Source of the DNA: Bradyrhizobium xenonodulans
GTDB taxonomy: Bacteria > Pseudomonadota > Alphaproteobacteria > Rhizobiales > Xanthobacteraceae
NCBI RefSeq assembly: GCF_027594865.1
Contig: NZ_CP089391.1
Coordinates: 7,656,501 to 7,720,500, forward strand
DNA: 64,000 bases
Direction: 5' to 3'
How positions within the stretch are numbered: the first letter of the stretch is position 1; each line of letters starts with the position of its first letter. The notes beneath the pieces were generated by a model. That model ran no database searches. It saw only the letters and a program-made list of their open reading frames with translations, and was not told the origin of the DNA. Positions 33,271 to 42,025 of the stretch are shown here, piece after piece. Both the position numbers and the translations under genes were made by a program.

Positions 33271-33297
33271 CGTATCGGATCCGGTGAAATCCGAACT

Positions 33298-33374
<77 letters not shown>

Positions 33375-33685
33375 TTAAATCGTGCTTTGCCTTCGCCGAA
33401 ACGCCGGGGACGGTGAGGTGAGGCCGACGCTGTTCGCGTGGCTTGCTTCGTCCGTCCCAAAGGCTTCCTTGGAAGGCAACCCCGGGCAAAGCCCGTCGGG
33501 TGCGGGGCGTATGTAACAAGGCGGGCTGCCTTTGGAAAGGGCTGCGGGGACGTTTTTTTCGACTTTATGACAGCCGAACCGACTGATTTCAGGTCCGTTT
33601 GGCACGCCCTTGCCAGAAGTTCCGCAAAGGGCCAGCTTGCGGCAACAAAACCTTGGCGACAAACGCCATTTCAGGGAGGAGCGGC
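33375..33685. other. Gene-free stretch between tRNA-fMet and the aldehyde dehydrogenase
   Basis: 311 bases that must contain the leftward tRNA promoter and the rightward promoter of the dehydrogenase gene. GGCTTTGCCCGGGGTTGCC and a run of seven T (33550-33556) are visible. No gene and no clear operator seen. Confidence 0.5.
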
Positions 33686-35143
33686 ATGGACCAGATCTTG
33701 GACCAAGCCCCGGACCGATCCCCGCCGAGCGCCCCGCTCCGCGTCCTCGAAGACGCCTTCCGCGCCATGGTGGCGCGGTCGCGGGACGAGCCGGCGCCCG
33801 ATCTTGCCGCACGGCTCGACCGGCTGGCGCGGCTGCGCACTGTGGTCGCGGACAACGAGGAGCGTTTCCGCCAGGCAATCTCGGCCGATTTCGGCCACCG
33901 CTCGGCGGTCGAGACCACCATCGCCGAGACGCTGCTGGTGTTCTCCGAGATCCGTCACGCCACAAAGCATCTGAAGGGCTGGATGGCGCCGCAGCGCGTG
34001 GCGACCGCGCTCCAGTTCCTGCCCGCGCGCAACCGGCTGATGCCGCAGCCGCTCGGCGTGGTCGGCATCATCGCGCCCTGGAATTATCCGCTCCAGCTCA
34101 CGCTCGCACCCGCGATCGGCGCGCTCGCCGCCGGCAATCGCATCATCATCAAGCCCAGCGAGCTCTCGCCGCACTTCGCGGCGCTGCTGCGGGAGACGGT
34201 CGCGCAAAAATTCGATGCCACCGAAATGCTGGTGACCGGCGTCGAGGACGAGGTCGCAAAAGCCTTCGCACACCTGCCGTTCGACCACCTCGTCTTCACC
34301 GGCTCGACCCGGGTCGGCCGGCTGGTCGCGGAGGCCGCGGGGCGCAATCTCACGCCTGTCACCCTCGAGCTCGGCGGCAAGTCGCCTGCTATCATCGATG
34401 CCTCGGCCGATCTGGAAGAGGCGGCCGAGCGCATCGCCTACGGCAAGCTGCTCAATGCGGGGCAGACCTGCATCGCGCCGGACTACGTGCTGGTGCCGGA
34501 GCGTTCGTTGCAAGCGTTTGCCGAAAAGGTGCGCGCGCACATGCGCCGCATGTTCGGCACCGATCCGGCCAACAAGGACTACACCTCCGTGATCTCCGAC
34601 CGGCATTATGCCCGGCTGGAAGGTCTCGTCGCCGACGCCGCACAGCGCGGTGCAAAGATCCTGCAACCGGCGAGGCCCGACGATCCCAACTGGAAGGCAC
34701 ACCGCAAATTCCCGCCGACGCTGATCGTCGGCGCGACCGAAGACATGGCGGCGATGCAGGAGGAGATCTTTGGGCCGGTGCTGCCGGTGCTCGGCTATCG
34801 CGAGGCGGCAGAGGCGATCGCCTTCGTCAACCGCCGCGACCGGCCGCTGGCGCTGTACTGGTTCGGCAAGGACCGCGACGCGCGCGACGAGGTGCTGGCG
34901 CGCACCATCTCCGGCGGCGTCACCGTCAACGACTGCCTGTTCCACTTCACCCAGATCAACCAGCCGATGGGCGGCGTCGGCGCGTCCGGCACCGGCGCCT
35001 ATCACGGCGAATGGGGCTTTCGCACGTTCAGCAAGCTGAAGCCGGTGTTTTATCGCTCCAAGTTCAACCGCCTCGCCGATCTCTATCCGCCCTATGGCGG
35101 CAAGATCGCGCGACTGGAGAAGTTGATGCGGTTCATGTCGTAG
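33686..35143 (+). CDS. Coniferyl-type aldehyde dehydrogenase
   Basis: 485 residues. TLELGGKSP with the general-base Glu, catalytic Cys262 in NAGQTCIAPDYVLVPE, EEIFGPVLPVL and the late FHFTQINQPMGGVGASGTGAYHGEWGF are those of coniferyl aldehyde/long-chain aldehyde dehydrogenases (the CalB group), which lack the extended N-terminus. It oxidises an aromatic or aliphatic aldehyde to the acid with NAD. GGGAGGAG precedes the ATG. It is followed, after a repeat cluster, by a GMC alcohol oxidoreductase, so alcohol to aldehyde to acid oxidation is plausible. Confidence 0.87.
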   Translation: MDQILDQAPDRSPPSAPLRVLEDAFRAMVARSRDEPAPDLAARLDRLARLRTVVADNEERFRQAISADFGHRSAVETTIAETLLVFSEIRHATKHLKGWMAPQRVATALQFLPARNRLMPQPLGVVGIIAPWNYPLQLTLAPAIGALAAGNRIIIKPSELSPHFAALLRETVAQKFDATEMLVTGVEDEVAKAFAHLPFDHLVFTGSTRVGRLVAEAAGRNLTPVTLELGGKSPAIIDASADLEEAAERIAYGKLLNAGQTCIAPDYVLVPERSLQAFAEKVRAHMRRMFGTDPANKDYTSVISDRHYARLEGLVADAAQRGAKILQPARPDDPNWKAHRKFPPTLIVGATEDMAAMQEEIFGPVLPVLGYREAAEAIAFVNRRDRPLALYWFGKDRDARDEVLARTISGGVTVNDCLFHFTQINQPMGGVGASGTGAYHGEWGFRTFSKLKPVFYRSKFNRLADLYPPYGGKIARLEKLMRFMS

Positions 35144-35148
35144 CTATC

Positions 35149-35327
35149 CGTCATTGCGCGCGCAGCGAAGCATCCAGAAGAGACCCTCACCCTGAGGAGC
35201 GCGCCGAGGGCGCGCGTCTCGAAGGGCGAGGCCACCAGCGGGGCCTTCATCCTTCGAGACGCGCGTTCCGCGCTCCTCAGGATGAGGAATGGAAAGTCTG
35301 GATTGCTTCGCTGCGCTCGCAATAACG
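35149..35327. repeat. Nested mosaic of palindromic repeats
   Basis: Outer pair CGTCATTGCGCGCGCAGCG (35149-) and CTGGATTGCTTCGCTGCGC (35298-35327), inner pair CCTCACCCTGAGGAGCGCG (35184-35231) and CATCCTTCGAGACGCGCG (35248-35288). The members occur singly elsewhere in the window (42886, 50627, 9776). Confidence 0.75.
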
Positions 35328-35361
35328 AAACCAACAAAAAGACTCGCAGGGGGAAACATCA

Positions 35362-36954
35362 GTGACGGACACATTCGATTTCGTCGTCGTGGGCGCGGGC
35401 TCCGGCGGCTGCGCGGTGGCAGGAAGGCTGTCGGAGGATGCGGCGACGTCCGTGGCGCTGCTCGATGCCGGCGGACGCAACGACACTTGGCGGATCACCA
35501 CGCCGTTCGGGCTCGCCCTGCCATACAGCGCGGCCAACTGGGCCTTCGACACCGTGCCGCAGAAGGGATTGAACGGCCGTATCGGCTATCAACCGCGCGG
35601 CAAGGGCCTCGGCGGCTCCTCCGCGATCAACGCCATGGTCTACATCCGCGGCCACAAATGGGACTACGACCACTGGGCCTCGCTCGGCAATGAAGGCTGG
35701 TCGTACGCGGACGTGCTGCCCTATTTCAAGCGCTCGGAGAACAACGCCGATTTCGACGGCGCGTATCACGGCAAGGGCGGCCCGCTGCACGTCAACAGGC
35801 TGCGCTCGAACAATCCGATCCATGACATCTTCCATCAGGCCGCGCGCGAGGCGCAGTTCCGCATCCGCGAGGACTTCAATGAAGAGGGCCACGAAGGGCT
35901 CGGCAGCTACCAGGTGACGCAGCACAAGGGCGAGCGCTGGAGCGCGGCGCGCGCCTATCTGCAGCCCCACATCGGCAAGCGCGCGAATCTGCGCATCGAG
36001 ACGGGGGCACACGCAACAAAGATCCTGTTCGAAGGCGGGCGCGCGGTCGGCGTCGAATATGTGCAGGGCAAGCAGACAAGGCAGCTGCGCGCCCGCCGCG
36101 AGGTGATCCTCGCCGCCGGCGCCTTCCAGTCACCGCACTTGCTGATGTTGTCGGGCATCGGCGATGGCGATGCCCTTCGTACGCACGGCATTGGCGTCGT
36201 GCATCATTTACCGGGCGTCGGGCGCAATCTGCAGGACCATCCGGATTTCGTGTTCGTCTACGCCTCGGACTATCCGCACTTCGTTCACGCATCGCTTGGC
36301 CGGTTGCCGTCCCTGCTCCGCGCCATCCGGCAATACCGACGCGAGCGACGCGGCCTGATCACCACCAATTTCGCCGAGTGCGGCGGCTTCCTGAAGACGC
36401 AGGCCCACCTCGACGTACCCGACATCCAGCTGCACTTCGTCATCGCGATGCTCGACGACCATGGCCGCAAAAAGCACAAGGAGGCGGGCTTCTCGTGCCA
36501 TGTCTGCCTGCTGCGGCCGAAGAGCCGCGGCAGCGTAGGGCTGAAAAGCGCCGATCCGCTCGCCGCGCCCATGATCGATCCGAACTTTCTCGGCGAGGCG
36601 GAGGACCTCGAGGCGATGGTGGCGGGCTTCAAGACCACGCGACGGCTAATGGAGACGCCTGCGCTGCGCGCGTTGCAGAAGAAAGACATGTTCACGGCTG
36701 GCGTGAAAACGGACGACGACATCCGCGCCATCCTGCGCGAACGCGTCGACACGGTCTATCATCCCGTCGGCACCTGCAAGATGGGCACGGATGCGATGGC
36801 CGTGGTCGATCCGGCATTGAAGGTGCACGGCGTGGACGGTTTGCGCGTCGTCGATGCGTCGATCATGCCGACGCTGATCGGCGGCAACACCAATGCGCCG
36901 ACGATCATGATCGGGGAGAAGGCGGCGGATATGATCCGAGCGGAGGCGCGGTGA
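35362..36954 (+). CDS. GMC-family alcohol/choline dehydrogenase (FAD)
   Basis: 530 residues. FDFVVVGAGSGGCAVAGRLSE is the FAD-binding beta-alpha-beta at the N-terminus, GGSSAINAMVYIRGHKWDYD and AGAFQSPHLLMLSGIG are GMC signatures, and the active His lies in VDTVYHPVGTCKMG with GNTNAPTIMIGEKAA at the C-terminus. The closest type is the AlkJ/BetA-like alcohol dehydrogenase. Starts with GTG at 35362 (AGGGGGAAA upstream). With the aldehyde dehydrogenase upstream and SDR downstream it suggests oxidation of an alcohol; choline is possible but betaine genes are absent. Confidence 0.88.
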   Translation: MTDTFDFVVVGAGSGGCAVAGRLSEDAATSVALLDAGGRNDTWRITTPFGLALPYSAANWAFDTVPQKGLNGRIGYQPRGKGLGGSSAINAMVYIRGHKWDYDHWASLGNEGWSYADVLPYFKRSENNADFDGAYHGKGGPLHVNRLRSNNPIHDIFHQAAREAQFRIREDFNEEGHEGLGSYQVTQHKGERWSAARAYLQPHIGKRANLRIETGAHATKILFEGGRAVGVEYVQGKQTRQLRARREVILAAGAFQSPHLLMLSGIGDGDALRTHGIGVVHHLPGVGRNLQDHPDFVFVYASDYPHFVHASLGRLPSLLRAIRQYRRERRGLITTNFAECGGFLKTQAHLDVPDIQLHFVIAMLDDHGRKKHKEAGFSCHVCLLRPKSRGSVGLKSADPLAAPMIDPNFLGEAEDLEAMVAGFKTTRRLMETPALRALQKKDMFTAGVKTDDDIRAILRERVDTVYHPVGTCKMGTDAMAVVDPALKVHGVDGLRVVDASIMPTLIGGNTNAPTIMIGEKAADMIRAEAR

Positions 36955-36963
36955 AGAAAGAGC

Positions 36964-37725
36964 TCAAGTCAGCAGGAAACCACCGTCGACGGTGATGACG
37001 CTCCCCGTCATATACCGCGACGCCTTCGAGGCCAGCAGCAGGATCGCGCCGTCGAGATCGGACTCGGCGCCGACGCGGCGCTGCGGGATGCGCTTGGCCA
37101 GTCGCTCACCTGCCGGCGTCGACCAGAAGGCGTGGTTCATCTCGGTGTCGATATAGCCGGGCGCGAGCGCGTTGATGCGGATGTTTTGCCCGGCGAGCTC
37201 CAGCGCCATCGCCTTGGTCGCCTGGAGGATGCCGGCCTTGGAGATCGCATAGGGCGAGACCGCCTTGAGCACGCCGGTGCCGAGCACGGAGGCGATGTTG
37301 ACGATGTTGCCTTCCTGCTTGCGCGCGATCATGCGCCGCGCGACCTCGGTCGCGAGGAAATACGCGCCCTTGAGATTGGCGCCGATCACGGCGTCCCAAT
37401 CGGCCTCGGTCTGCTCGGTCGCGAGCTTCTCGATCGCGATGCCGGCATTGTTGATCAGCACCGTGACCGGGCCGAGCGCGGCTTCCGTGGCATCGACCGC
37501 TTTCGCGATCGACGCGGTGTCGGTGACGTCGAGCGCGACGGCGGCAGCGCGGCCGCCCTTGCCGCGGATCTCCTGTTCCAGGCTCCTCAGCTTGTCGGAC
37601 TGCCGCGCCGCGAGTGCGACCGCCGCGCCATTGGCCGCCAGAACCCGGGCAAATTGCCGCCCCAATCCCTGGCTCGCGCCCGTCACGAGGATGGTTTCTT
37701 GACTGACGTCGAATAGGTCTGACAT
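36964..37725 (-). CDS. Short-chain dehydrogenase/reductase
   Basis: 253 residues. TGASQGLG (NAD(P) binding), NNAG, the catalytic Ser in NIASVLG and the YAISK tetrad are all present, and the C-terminal GSVITVDGGFLLT is canonical. Classical FabG/KDUD-like SDR; substrate unknown. Convergent with the GMC gene (nine bases apart), so it is separately transcribed from the right. Confidence 0.87.
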   Translation of the reverse strand: MSDLFDVSQETILVTGASQGLGRQFARVLAANGAAVALAARQSDKLRSLEQEIRGKGGRAAAVALDVTDTASIAKAVDATEAALGPVTVLINNAGIAIEKLATEQTEADWDAVIGANLKGAYFLATEVARRMIARKQEGNIVNIASVLGTGVLKAVSPYAISKAGILQATKAMALELAGQNIRINALAPGYIDTEMNHAFWSTPAGERLAKRIPQRRVGAESDLDGAILLLASKASRYMTGSVITVDGGFLLT

Positions 37726-37833
37726 GACACTGTTCCCGAGCTTTTGGAGCCCATCAATACAGACGATTTTAGCGATCTGAAACCGGAATGATCGGTCCGG
37801 CGTTCATTCGTTCCACCGGCAGGGCTCACGCTC

Positions 37834-38346
37834 ATGAACAGTTTCGATCTCGCGGTCTATGCGGCGTTCGCCATCGCGATCGGCTTCGGTTTCAGAACGG
37901 GCCTGCTCGGCAGCGCCATGACCATCCTCGCCTATCTCCTCGCCGCCCCCATCGCCGTCGCGCTGATGCCGCTGATCGTGCCGCAGGTCGCCGGCAATCC
38001 GAATTCGCCGTTCCTTCAGAACTGGATCTGGTTCTTCGGCATCTTCGTGGTGGTCGGCATGCTGTTCGGATATATCGGTCGCCTCGCGCTGAGCGACACG
38101 ATCCGTGAGGCCGGCATCGGCGACCGGCTCGGCGGCGCCGCGCTCGGCGCCGTCAGGGTCTGTCTCGTCGCCACCACGCTGGTGCTGGTGTTCGACCAGA
38201 TCGTGCCAGCCAACCGCCAGCCGCCGTTCCTCGCCGGCTCGCATCTGCGGCCGTTGTTCTCCGCCGCCGGCCGGATGGGCTTCAAGACATTGCCGCCGGA
38301 GGCCGCCGCAGCGATCGACCGCCTCAAGCAGGAACGGCGCATCTAG
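37834..38346 (+). CDS. CvpA-family membrane protein
   Basis: 170 residues with four hydrophobic segments: FDLAVYAAFAIAIGFGFRTGLL, MTILAYLLAAPIAVALMPLI, WIWFFGIFVVVGMLFGYIG and LGAVRVCLVATTLVLVF. The pattern and the RxG..LG...G motif (DRLGGAALGAVR) match CvpA (colicin V production) proteins, inner-membrane proteins involved in envelope homeostasis in other bacteria. The ribosome-binding site is weak. Divergent from an SDR gene. Confidence 0.78.
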   Translation: MNSFDLAVYAAFAIAIGFGFRTGLLGSAMTILAYLLAAPIAVALMPLIVPQVAGNPNSPFLQNWIWFFGIFVVVGMLFGYIGRLALSDTIREAGIGDRLGGAALGAVRVCLVATTLVLVFDQIVPANRQPPFLAGSHLRPLFSAAGRMGFKTLPPEAAAAIDRLKQERRI

Positions 38347-38471
38347 TCCGCATTTGCATCGCCGCAGCGCGCGCCATGCATTTTGACGCGGGCCCATCCC
38401 TTATCAGGGCCACCGGGTTTGGCTACAGTAGCCGCCATCCAAAACCTGCCTGACATTACGGGAGTGAAACT

Positions 38472-39254
38472 GTGGATCTTGGGATCAAAGGTCGCCGCGC
38501 CATCGTCTGCGCATCCAGCAAGGGCCTCGGCCGCGCCTGCGCCATCTCGCTGGCCGAAGCCGGCGTCGACGTCACGCTGACGGCGCGCGGCGCCGAAGCC
38601 TTGAAGAAGACGGCCGACGAAATCCGCAAGGCCTATCCTGGTGTCAAGGTGACCGAGATCGTCGGCGACATCACGACGCCCGCCGGCCGCGAGGCCGTGC
38701 TGAAGGCCTGCCCCGAGCCGGATATCCTGATCAACAATGCTGGCGGCCCGCCGCCCGGCGATTTCCGCAACTGGACCCGCGACGACTGGATCAAGGCGAT
38801 CGACGCCAACATGCTCACCCCGATCGAGCTGATCAAGTCGACGGTGGACGGCATGATGGCGCGCAAGTTCGGCCGCATCGTCAACATCACCTCGGCCGCG
38901 GTGAAGGCGCCGATCGACATCCTCGGCCTCTCCAACGGCGCGCGCGCCGGTCTCACCGGCTTCATCGCCGGCCTGTCGCGCAAGACCGTGATCAACAACG
39001 TCACCATCAACGGCCTGCTGCCGGGCCCGTTCGAGACGGATCGTCTGACCAGCACCGCGAAGGGCGAAGCCGACAAGCGTGGCGTCACGCCGGAGCAGAT
39101 CCTGGCCGAGCGCGCCAAGCTCAACCCCGCCGGCCGTTTCGGCCAGCCCGACGAATTCGGCTATGCCTGCGCGTTCCTGTGCGGCGCCAAGGCCGGCTTC
39201 ATCACCGGGCAGAACATCCTGCTCGATGGCGGCGCTTTCCCCGGAACGCTCTAG
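38472..39254 (+). CDS. Atypical SDR without the YxxxK pair
   Basis: 260 residues with an intact SDR fold: ASSKGLG replaces TGxxxGxG, NNAGGPPPG follows, and ITGQNILLDGGAF is the usual end. At the catalytic tetrad the sequence is LGLSNGARAGLTGF: Ser replaces Tyr and Arg replaces Lys. This LSNGAR form belongs to a known divergent SDR subgroup; standard NAD(P)H hydride transfer is doubtful. GTG start at 38472 with GGGAG upstream. Followed by two large hairpins and a quinone oxidoreductase gene. Confidence 0.85.
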   Translation: MDLGIKGRRAIVCASSKGLGRACAISLAEAGVDVTLTARGAEALKKTADEIRKAYPGVKVTEIVGDITTPAGREAVLKACPEPDILINNAGGPPPGDFRNWTRDDWIKAIDANMLTPIELIKSTVDGMMARKFGRIVNITSAAVKAPIDILGLSNGARAGLTGFIAGLSRKTVINNVTINGLLPGPFETDRLTSTAKGEADKRGVTPEQILAERAKLNPAGRFGQPDEFGYACAFLCGAKAGFITGQNILLDGGAFPGTL

Positions 39255-39331
39255 TGCCGCCGATTTGAAGCTCCTGCGGTGTAGGCCGCGCGTCCTTTCA
39301 GGAGCTTCAAATCGATAAGCGGCACTAGAGC
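39248..39331. repeat. 29-bp interrupted inverted repeat, probable terminator
   Basis: GCTCTAGTGCCGC plus CGATTTGAAGCTCCTG (39248-39276) pairs with CAGGAGCTTCAAATCG (39299-39314) and GCGGCACTAGAGC (39319-39331), with a four-base bulge (ATAA) and a 22-base loop, then CTTTTGATTT. It includes the last codons of the SDR gene and probably ends its transcript. Confidence 0.85.
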
Positions 39332-39343
39332 TTTTGATTTCTT

Positions 39344-39418
39344 TCTGGGGCCCGCTTTCCGAAGTTCGCGTTCGAGGTAGCAGCAATGGTTCACGAACTT
39401 CGGAAAGCGGGCCCCAGA
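39344..39418. repeat. Perfect 25-bp inverted repeat ending at a start codon
   Basis: TCTGGGGCCCGCTTTCCGAAG continues to 39368 on the left arm (39344-39368); its exact complement runs 39394-39418, with a 25-base loop. The last base of the right arm is the A of the ATG of the quinone oxidoreductase gene, and no Shine-Dalgarno sequence lies outside the stem. Confidence 0.9.
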
Positions 39419-40407
39419 TGAGAGCGGTCTGGTACGAGCAGACGGGACCGGCGGCGGACGTTCTCACCTATGGTGAGATGGCGACGCCGGTCGCGGGTCC
39501 AGGCGAAGTTCGCATTCGCCTGGAAGCCTCCGGCGTCAATCCGGCCGATGTCGGCCGGCGCGGCGGCAGCTATCGCGCGATGGAATTTTCGCGCGTGATC
39601 CCGAACAGCGATGGCGCAGGCTTTGTTGACCAGGTCGGCGATGGCGTGACGCGCTTCAAGGTCGGTGATCGCGTCTGGCTGTTCAACGGCCAGCGCAACG
39701 GCCGCGCCTTCGGCACGGCGGCCGAATATATCGCGCTCGCCGAGCAGTTGGTGACGCCGTTGCCGGACAATCTTTCTTTCGCGCAAGGCGCCACACTCGG
39801 CATTCCCGCGATGACCGCGTGGTGCTCGCTGTTTGCGGATGGGCCGATCGTCGGCAAGACCGTGCTCGTCACCGGAGGTGCCGGCGCGGTCGGGCACTAT
39901 GCGGTACAGCTCGCCAAATGGGGTGGCGCGCAGGTGATCGCGACCGTCAGCTCGGCGATGAAGGGCGAGCAGGCGCGGCGGGCGGGCGCCGATCTCGTGG
40001 TCAACTATAAGGACGAGGACGCCGTCGCAAAGGCCCTTGCCTTCTCCGGCGGCCGCGGTGTCGATCATGTAGTCGATGTCGATTTCGGCGGCAACATCGC
40101 AACCACGCTGAAGCTGATGGCGGTCAATTCGACCATTGCGGTCTATGCCACCAACGGCAACCGCACACCCACGGTGCCGATGCGCGAACTGATGGAAAAG
40201 TGCATCAACCTGCGTGCGCTGGTGCTGTTCGCATTGCCGCCGACGTTGCTCGCCGCCGCGCAAGCCGACCTCACAAAGTGGCTGGCAGCGGGGCCACGCA
40301 TCCACAATGTCGCGGCGCAATTCGCGCTATCGGACACGGCGCAGGCACATCTCGCCGTCGAGAAGGGCGACAAGCTCGGCACCGTGATCGTCGATTGCGC
40401 GCGCTAG
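39418..40407 (+). CDS. Zinc-independent quinone oxidoreductase
   Basis: 329 residues. MRAVWYEQTGPAADVLTYGEM begins like NADPH:quinone reductases of the MDR superfamily; VLVTGGAGAVGHYAVQLAKWGG is the AxxGxxG-type NADPH-binding segment, and the catalytic-zinc ligands of alcohol dehydrogenases are absent (SGVNPADVGRRGG). The ATG is the foot of the 25-bp hairpin, so translation may be controlled or inefficient. A TTG in frame at 39334 would read through the hairpin. Reduces quinones or enones with NADPH; substrate unknown. Confidence 0.85.
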   Translation: MRAVWYEQTGPAADVLTYGEMATPVAGPGEVRIRLEASGVNPADVGRRGGSYRAMEFSRVIPNSDGAGFVDQVGDGVTRFKVGDRVWLFNGQRNGRAFGTAAEYIALAEQLVTPLPDNLSFAQGATLGIPAMTAWCSLFADGPIVGKTVLVTGGAGAVGHYAVQLAKWGGAQVIATVSSAMKGEQARRAGADLVVNYKDEDAVAKALAFSGGRGVDHVVDVDFGGNIATTLKLMAVNSTIAVYATNGNRTPTVPMRELMEKCINLRALVLFALPPTLLAAAQADLTKWLAAGPRIHNVAAQFALSDTAQAHLAVEKGDKLGTVIVDCAR

Positions 40408-40411
40408 CTGC

Positions 40412-40843
40412 TCATACGACGGGTGTCGTCCGCTCGTCGGTCCAGTCAATGCCGAGTTCGTCCATGCCGTCGGCCAACAAGTCGCCCAACATCGGCTCGC
40501 CCAGCAGATATTTCACCGCTTCGCGCCGGGGCGCCTTGTATTCGGCGCGCGCCTCGATAGCGCGGGCGCGCAAATCGTCCCACTCCTCTACGTCGCCATC
40601 GCCGCGTCCGAGCCACATCAGCGTGACGAGGTCGAGCTGCTCGTCCTCGTTCAGCGCATGGATGAAGCCGGAGAGCTCGGCTGCGACCGGATCGGAATTG
40701 GTGTCCTCCAGCACGTCGATCTCGTCATCGTCGGAAGGGTTGGACCCCGAGTCCGGATCGGACGCGGCTTCCTTGACGTCGAATTCGCGCGCCTTCTCGA
40801 TGATGAAGGCGACTTTCTCGGCAGAAATGGCGAGCTCTGGCAT
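40412..40843 (-). CDS. DUF3775 family protein
   Basis: 143 residues, acidic, no signal. AISAEKVAFIIEKAREFDVKE, a linker of Asp/Glu/Ser (DPDSGSNPSDDDEIDVLED), then ELSGFIHALNEDEQLDLVTLMWLGRGD, the DUF3775 core. AAGGGGAAA precedes the ATG at 40843. The family is confined to alphaproteobacteria and is of unknown role. It ends four bases after the stop of the quinone reductase gene (convergent). Confidence 0.82.
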   Translation of the reverse strand: MPELAISAEKVAFIIEKAREFDVKEAASDPDSGSNPSDDDEIDVLEDTNSDPVAAELSGFIHALNEDEQLDLVTLMWLGRGDGDVEEWDDLRARAIEARAEYKAPRREAVKYLLGEPMLGDLLADGMDELGIDWTDERTTPVV

Positions 40844-40977
40844 GGGTTTCCCCTTGGATCGTGGTTCTTGCTGGTCCGGGTTCCTGCGATAACGCAACAT
40901 CGCGACAGATGATCCATTGCCTTCGACGGCGGAAGGCCGCATCTTTCGCGAAAGCAAGAAAATTGAGGGCGCACCGC

Positions 40978-41826
40978 ATGCACTGGACGGTCGGCAACGT
41001 CAAGATCACCAGGATCGTGGAAATGGAGACGGTCGGCTCGACCCGCTTCATCCTGCCGGCAGCGACCAACGACGAAATCCGGAAGCTGCCCTGGTTGATG
41101 CCGCATTTTGCCACCGAAGAGGGCCGGCTGAAAATGTCGATCCATTCGCTGGTGGTCGAAACACCGACGCGCCGCATCGTGGTCGATACGGGCTTGGGCA
41201 ACGACAAGCAGGGCCGCAGCGTCCCGGTCTGGAATAACCGCAGCACGCCGTTTCTGGAGACCATGACAGCGGCGGGCTTTCCCCCTGACAGCATCGACAC
41301 CGTGCTGTGCACGCATCTTCATGTCGACCATGTCGGCTGGAACACGATGCTCGTCGGCGGCAAATGGGTGCCGACATTTCCCAAGGCGCGCTATCTGTTC
41401 GGCAAGACCGAATATGAGTATTGGCGCGATTACACCGCCGAGCCCGACAAGGTCGCGGTGTTCGACGATTCCGTGAAGCCGGTCGTCGATGCCGGCCAGG
41501 CCGAGCTGATCCCGAGCGACCACCGGCTCTGCGAGGAGATCAGCCTGATCCCGACCCCCGGCCACAGTCCCGGGCACATGAGCGTCCTGATCGAGTCCGG
41601 CGGCGAGCAGGGCCTGCTCACCGGCGACGTCGCCCATCATCCCTGCCAGATGGCCCATCTCGACTGGAGCTCGCTCGTCGATAGCGATCCCGCGCAGTCG
41701 GCGGCAACCCGGCGCAAGGTGTTCTCGCGCTTTGCCGACACGCCGACGCTGGTGATCGGCGGGCATTATTCGGCCGGACATATCAAGCGGGATGGGGACG
41801 CGTTCAGGTTCGTGGCGCTGGGATGA
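40978..41826 (+). CDS. Metallo-beta-lactamase-fold hydrolase (lactonase-like), paralogue 1
   Basis: 282 residues. The metal-binding motif is HLHVDHVGWN (HxHxDH), with TPGHSPGHMS, LLTGDVAHHP and GGHYSAGHIK providing further ligands. The family includes N-acyl-homoserine lactonases and other lactone or ester hydrolases. GAGG precedes the ATG. It shares the THLHVDHVGWNT...GxWVPTFPKARYxF block with the protein at 44845; the two are paralogues 4 kb apart. Divergent from DUF3775. Confidence 0.87.
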   Translation: MHWTVGNVKITRIVEMETVGSTRFILPAATNDEIRKLPWLMPHFATEEGRLKMSIHSLVVETPTRRIVVDTGLGNDKQGRSVPVWNNRSTPFLETMTAAGFPPDSIDTVLCTHLHVDHVGWNTMLVGGKWVPTFPKARYLFGKTEYEYWRDYTAEPDKVAVFDDSVKPVVDAGQAELIPSDHRLCEEISLIPTPGHSPGHMSVLIESGGEQGLLTGDVAHHPCQMAHLDWSSLVDSDPAQSAATRRKVFSRFADTPTLVIGGHYSAGHIKRDGDAFRFVALG

Positions 41827-41833
41827 TGCTGCC

Positions 41834-41922
41834 GTAGGGTGGGCAAAGCGAAGCGTGCCCACCATTCAGGGGGCGCTAAAAGAACCGGTGGGCGCGGCGC
41901 TATGCGCCTTTGCCCACCCTAC
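41834..41922. repeat. Dispersed repeat, GTAGGGTGGGCAAAG family, copy 1
   Basis: GTAGGGTGGGCAAA (41834-41847) and TTTGCCCACCCTAC (41909-41922) are complementary, with an inner pair GCCCACC/GGTGGGC. Copy 2 is at 45724-45819. Both lie after the two lactonase-like paralogues. Confidence 0.85.
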
Positions 41923-42025
41923 AAAAGAGGGGCTGCAATGCACCCCGCTCTGAGCGGTTGAATTTCCCGCCGCCCTGTTCCATGAAGCTGTTCAACCGAT
42001 CGGTCCATCCCAGGGAGAAACGAGA

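Noticed and set aside
35149..35327. CRISPR-like array
   Set aside because: Repeats are palindromic, inverted and of different families, without regular spacers; no cas genes in the window.
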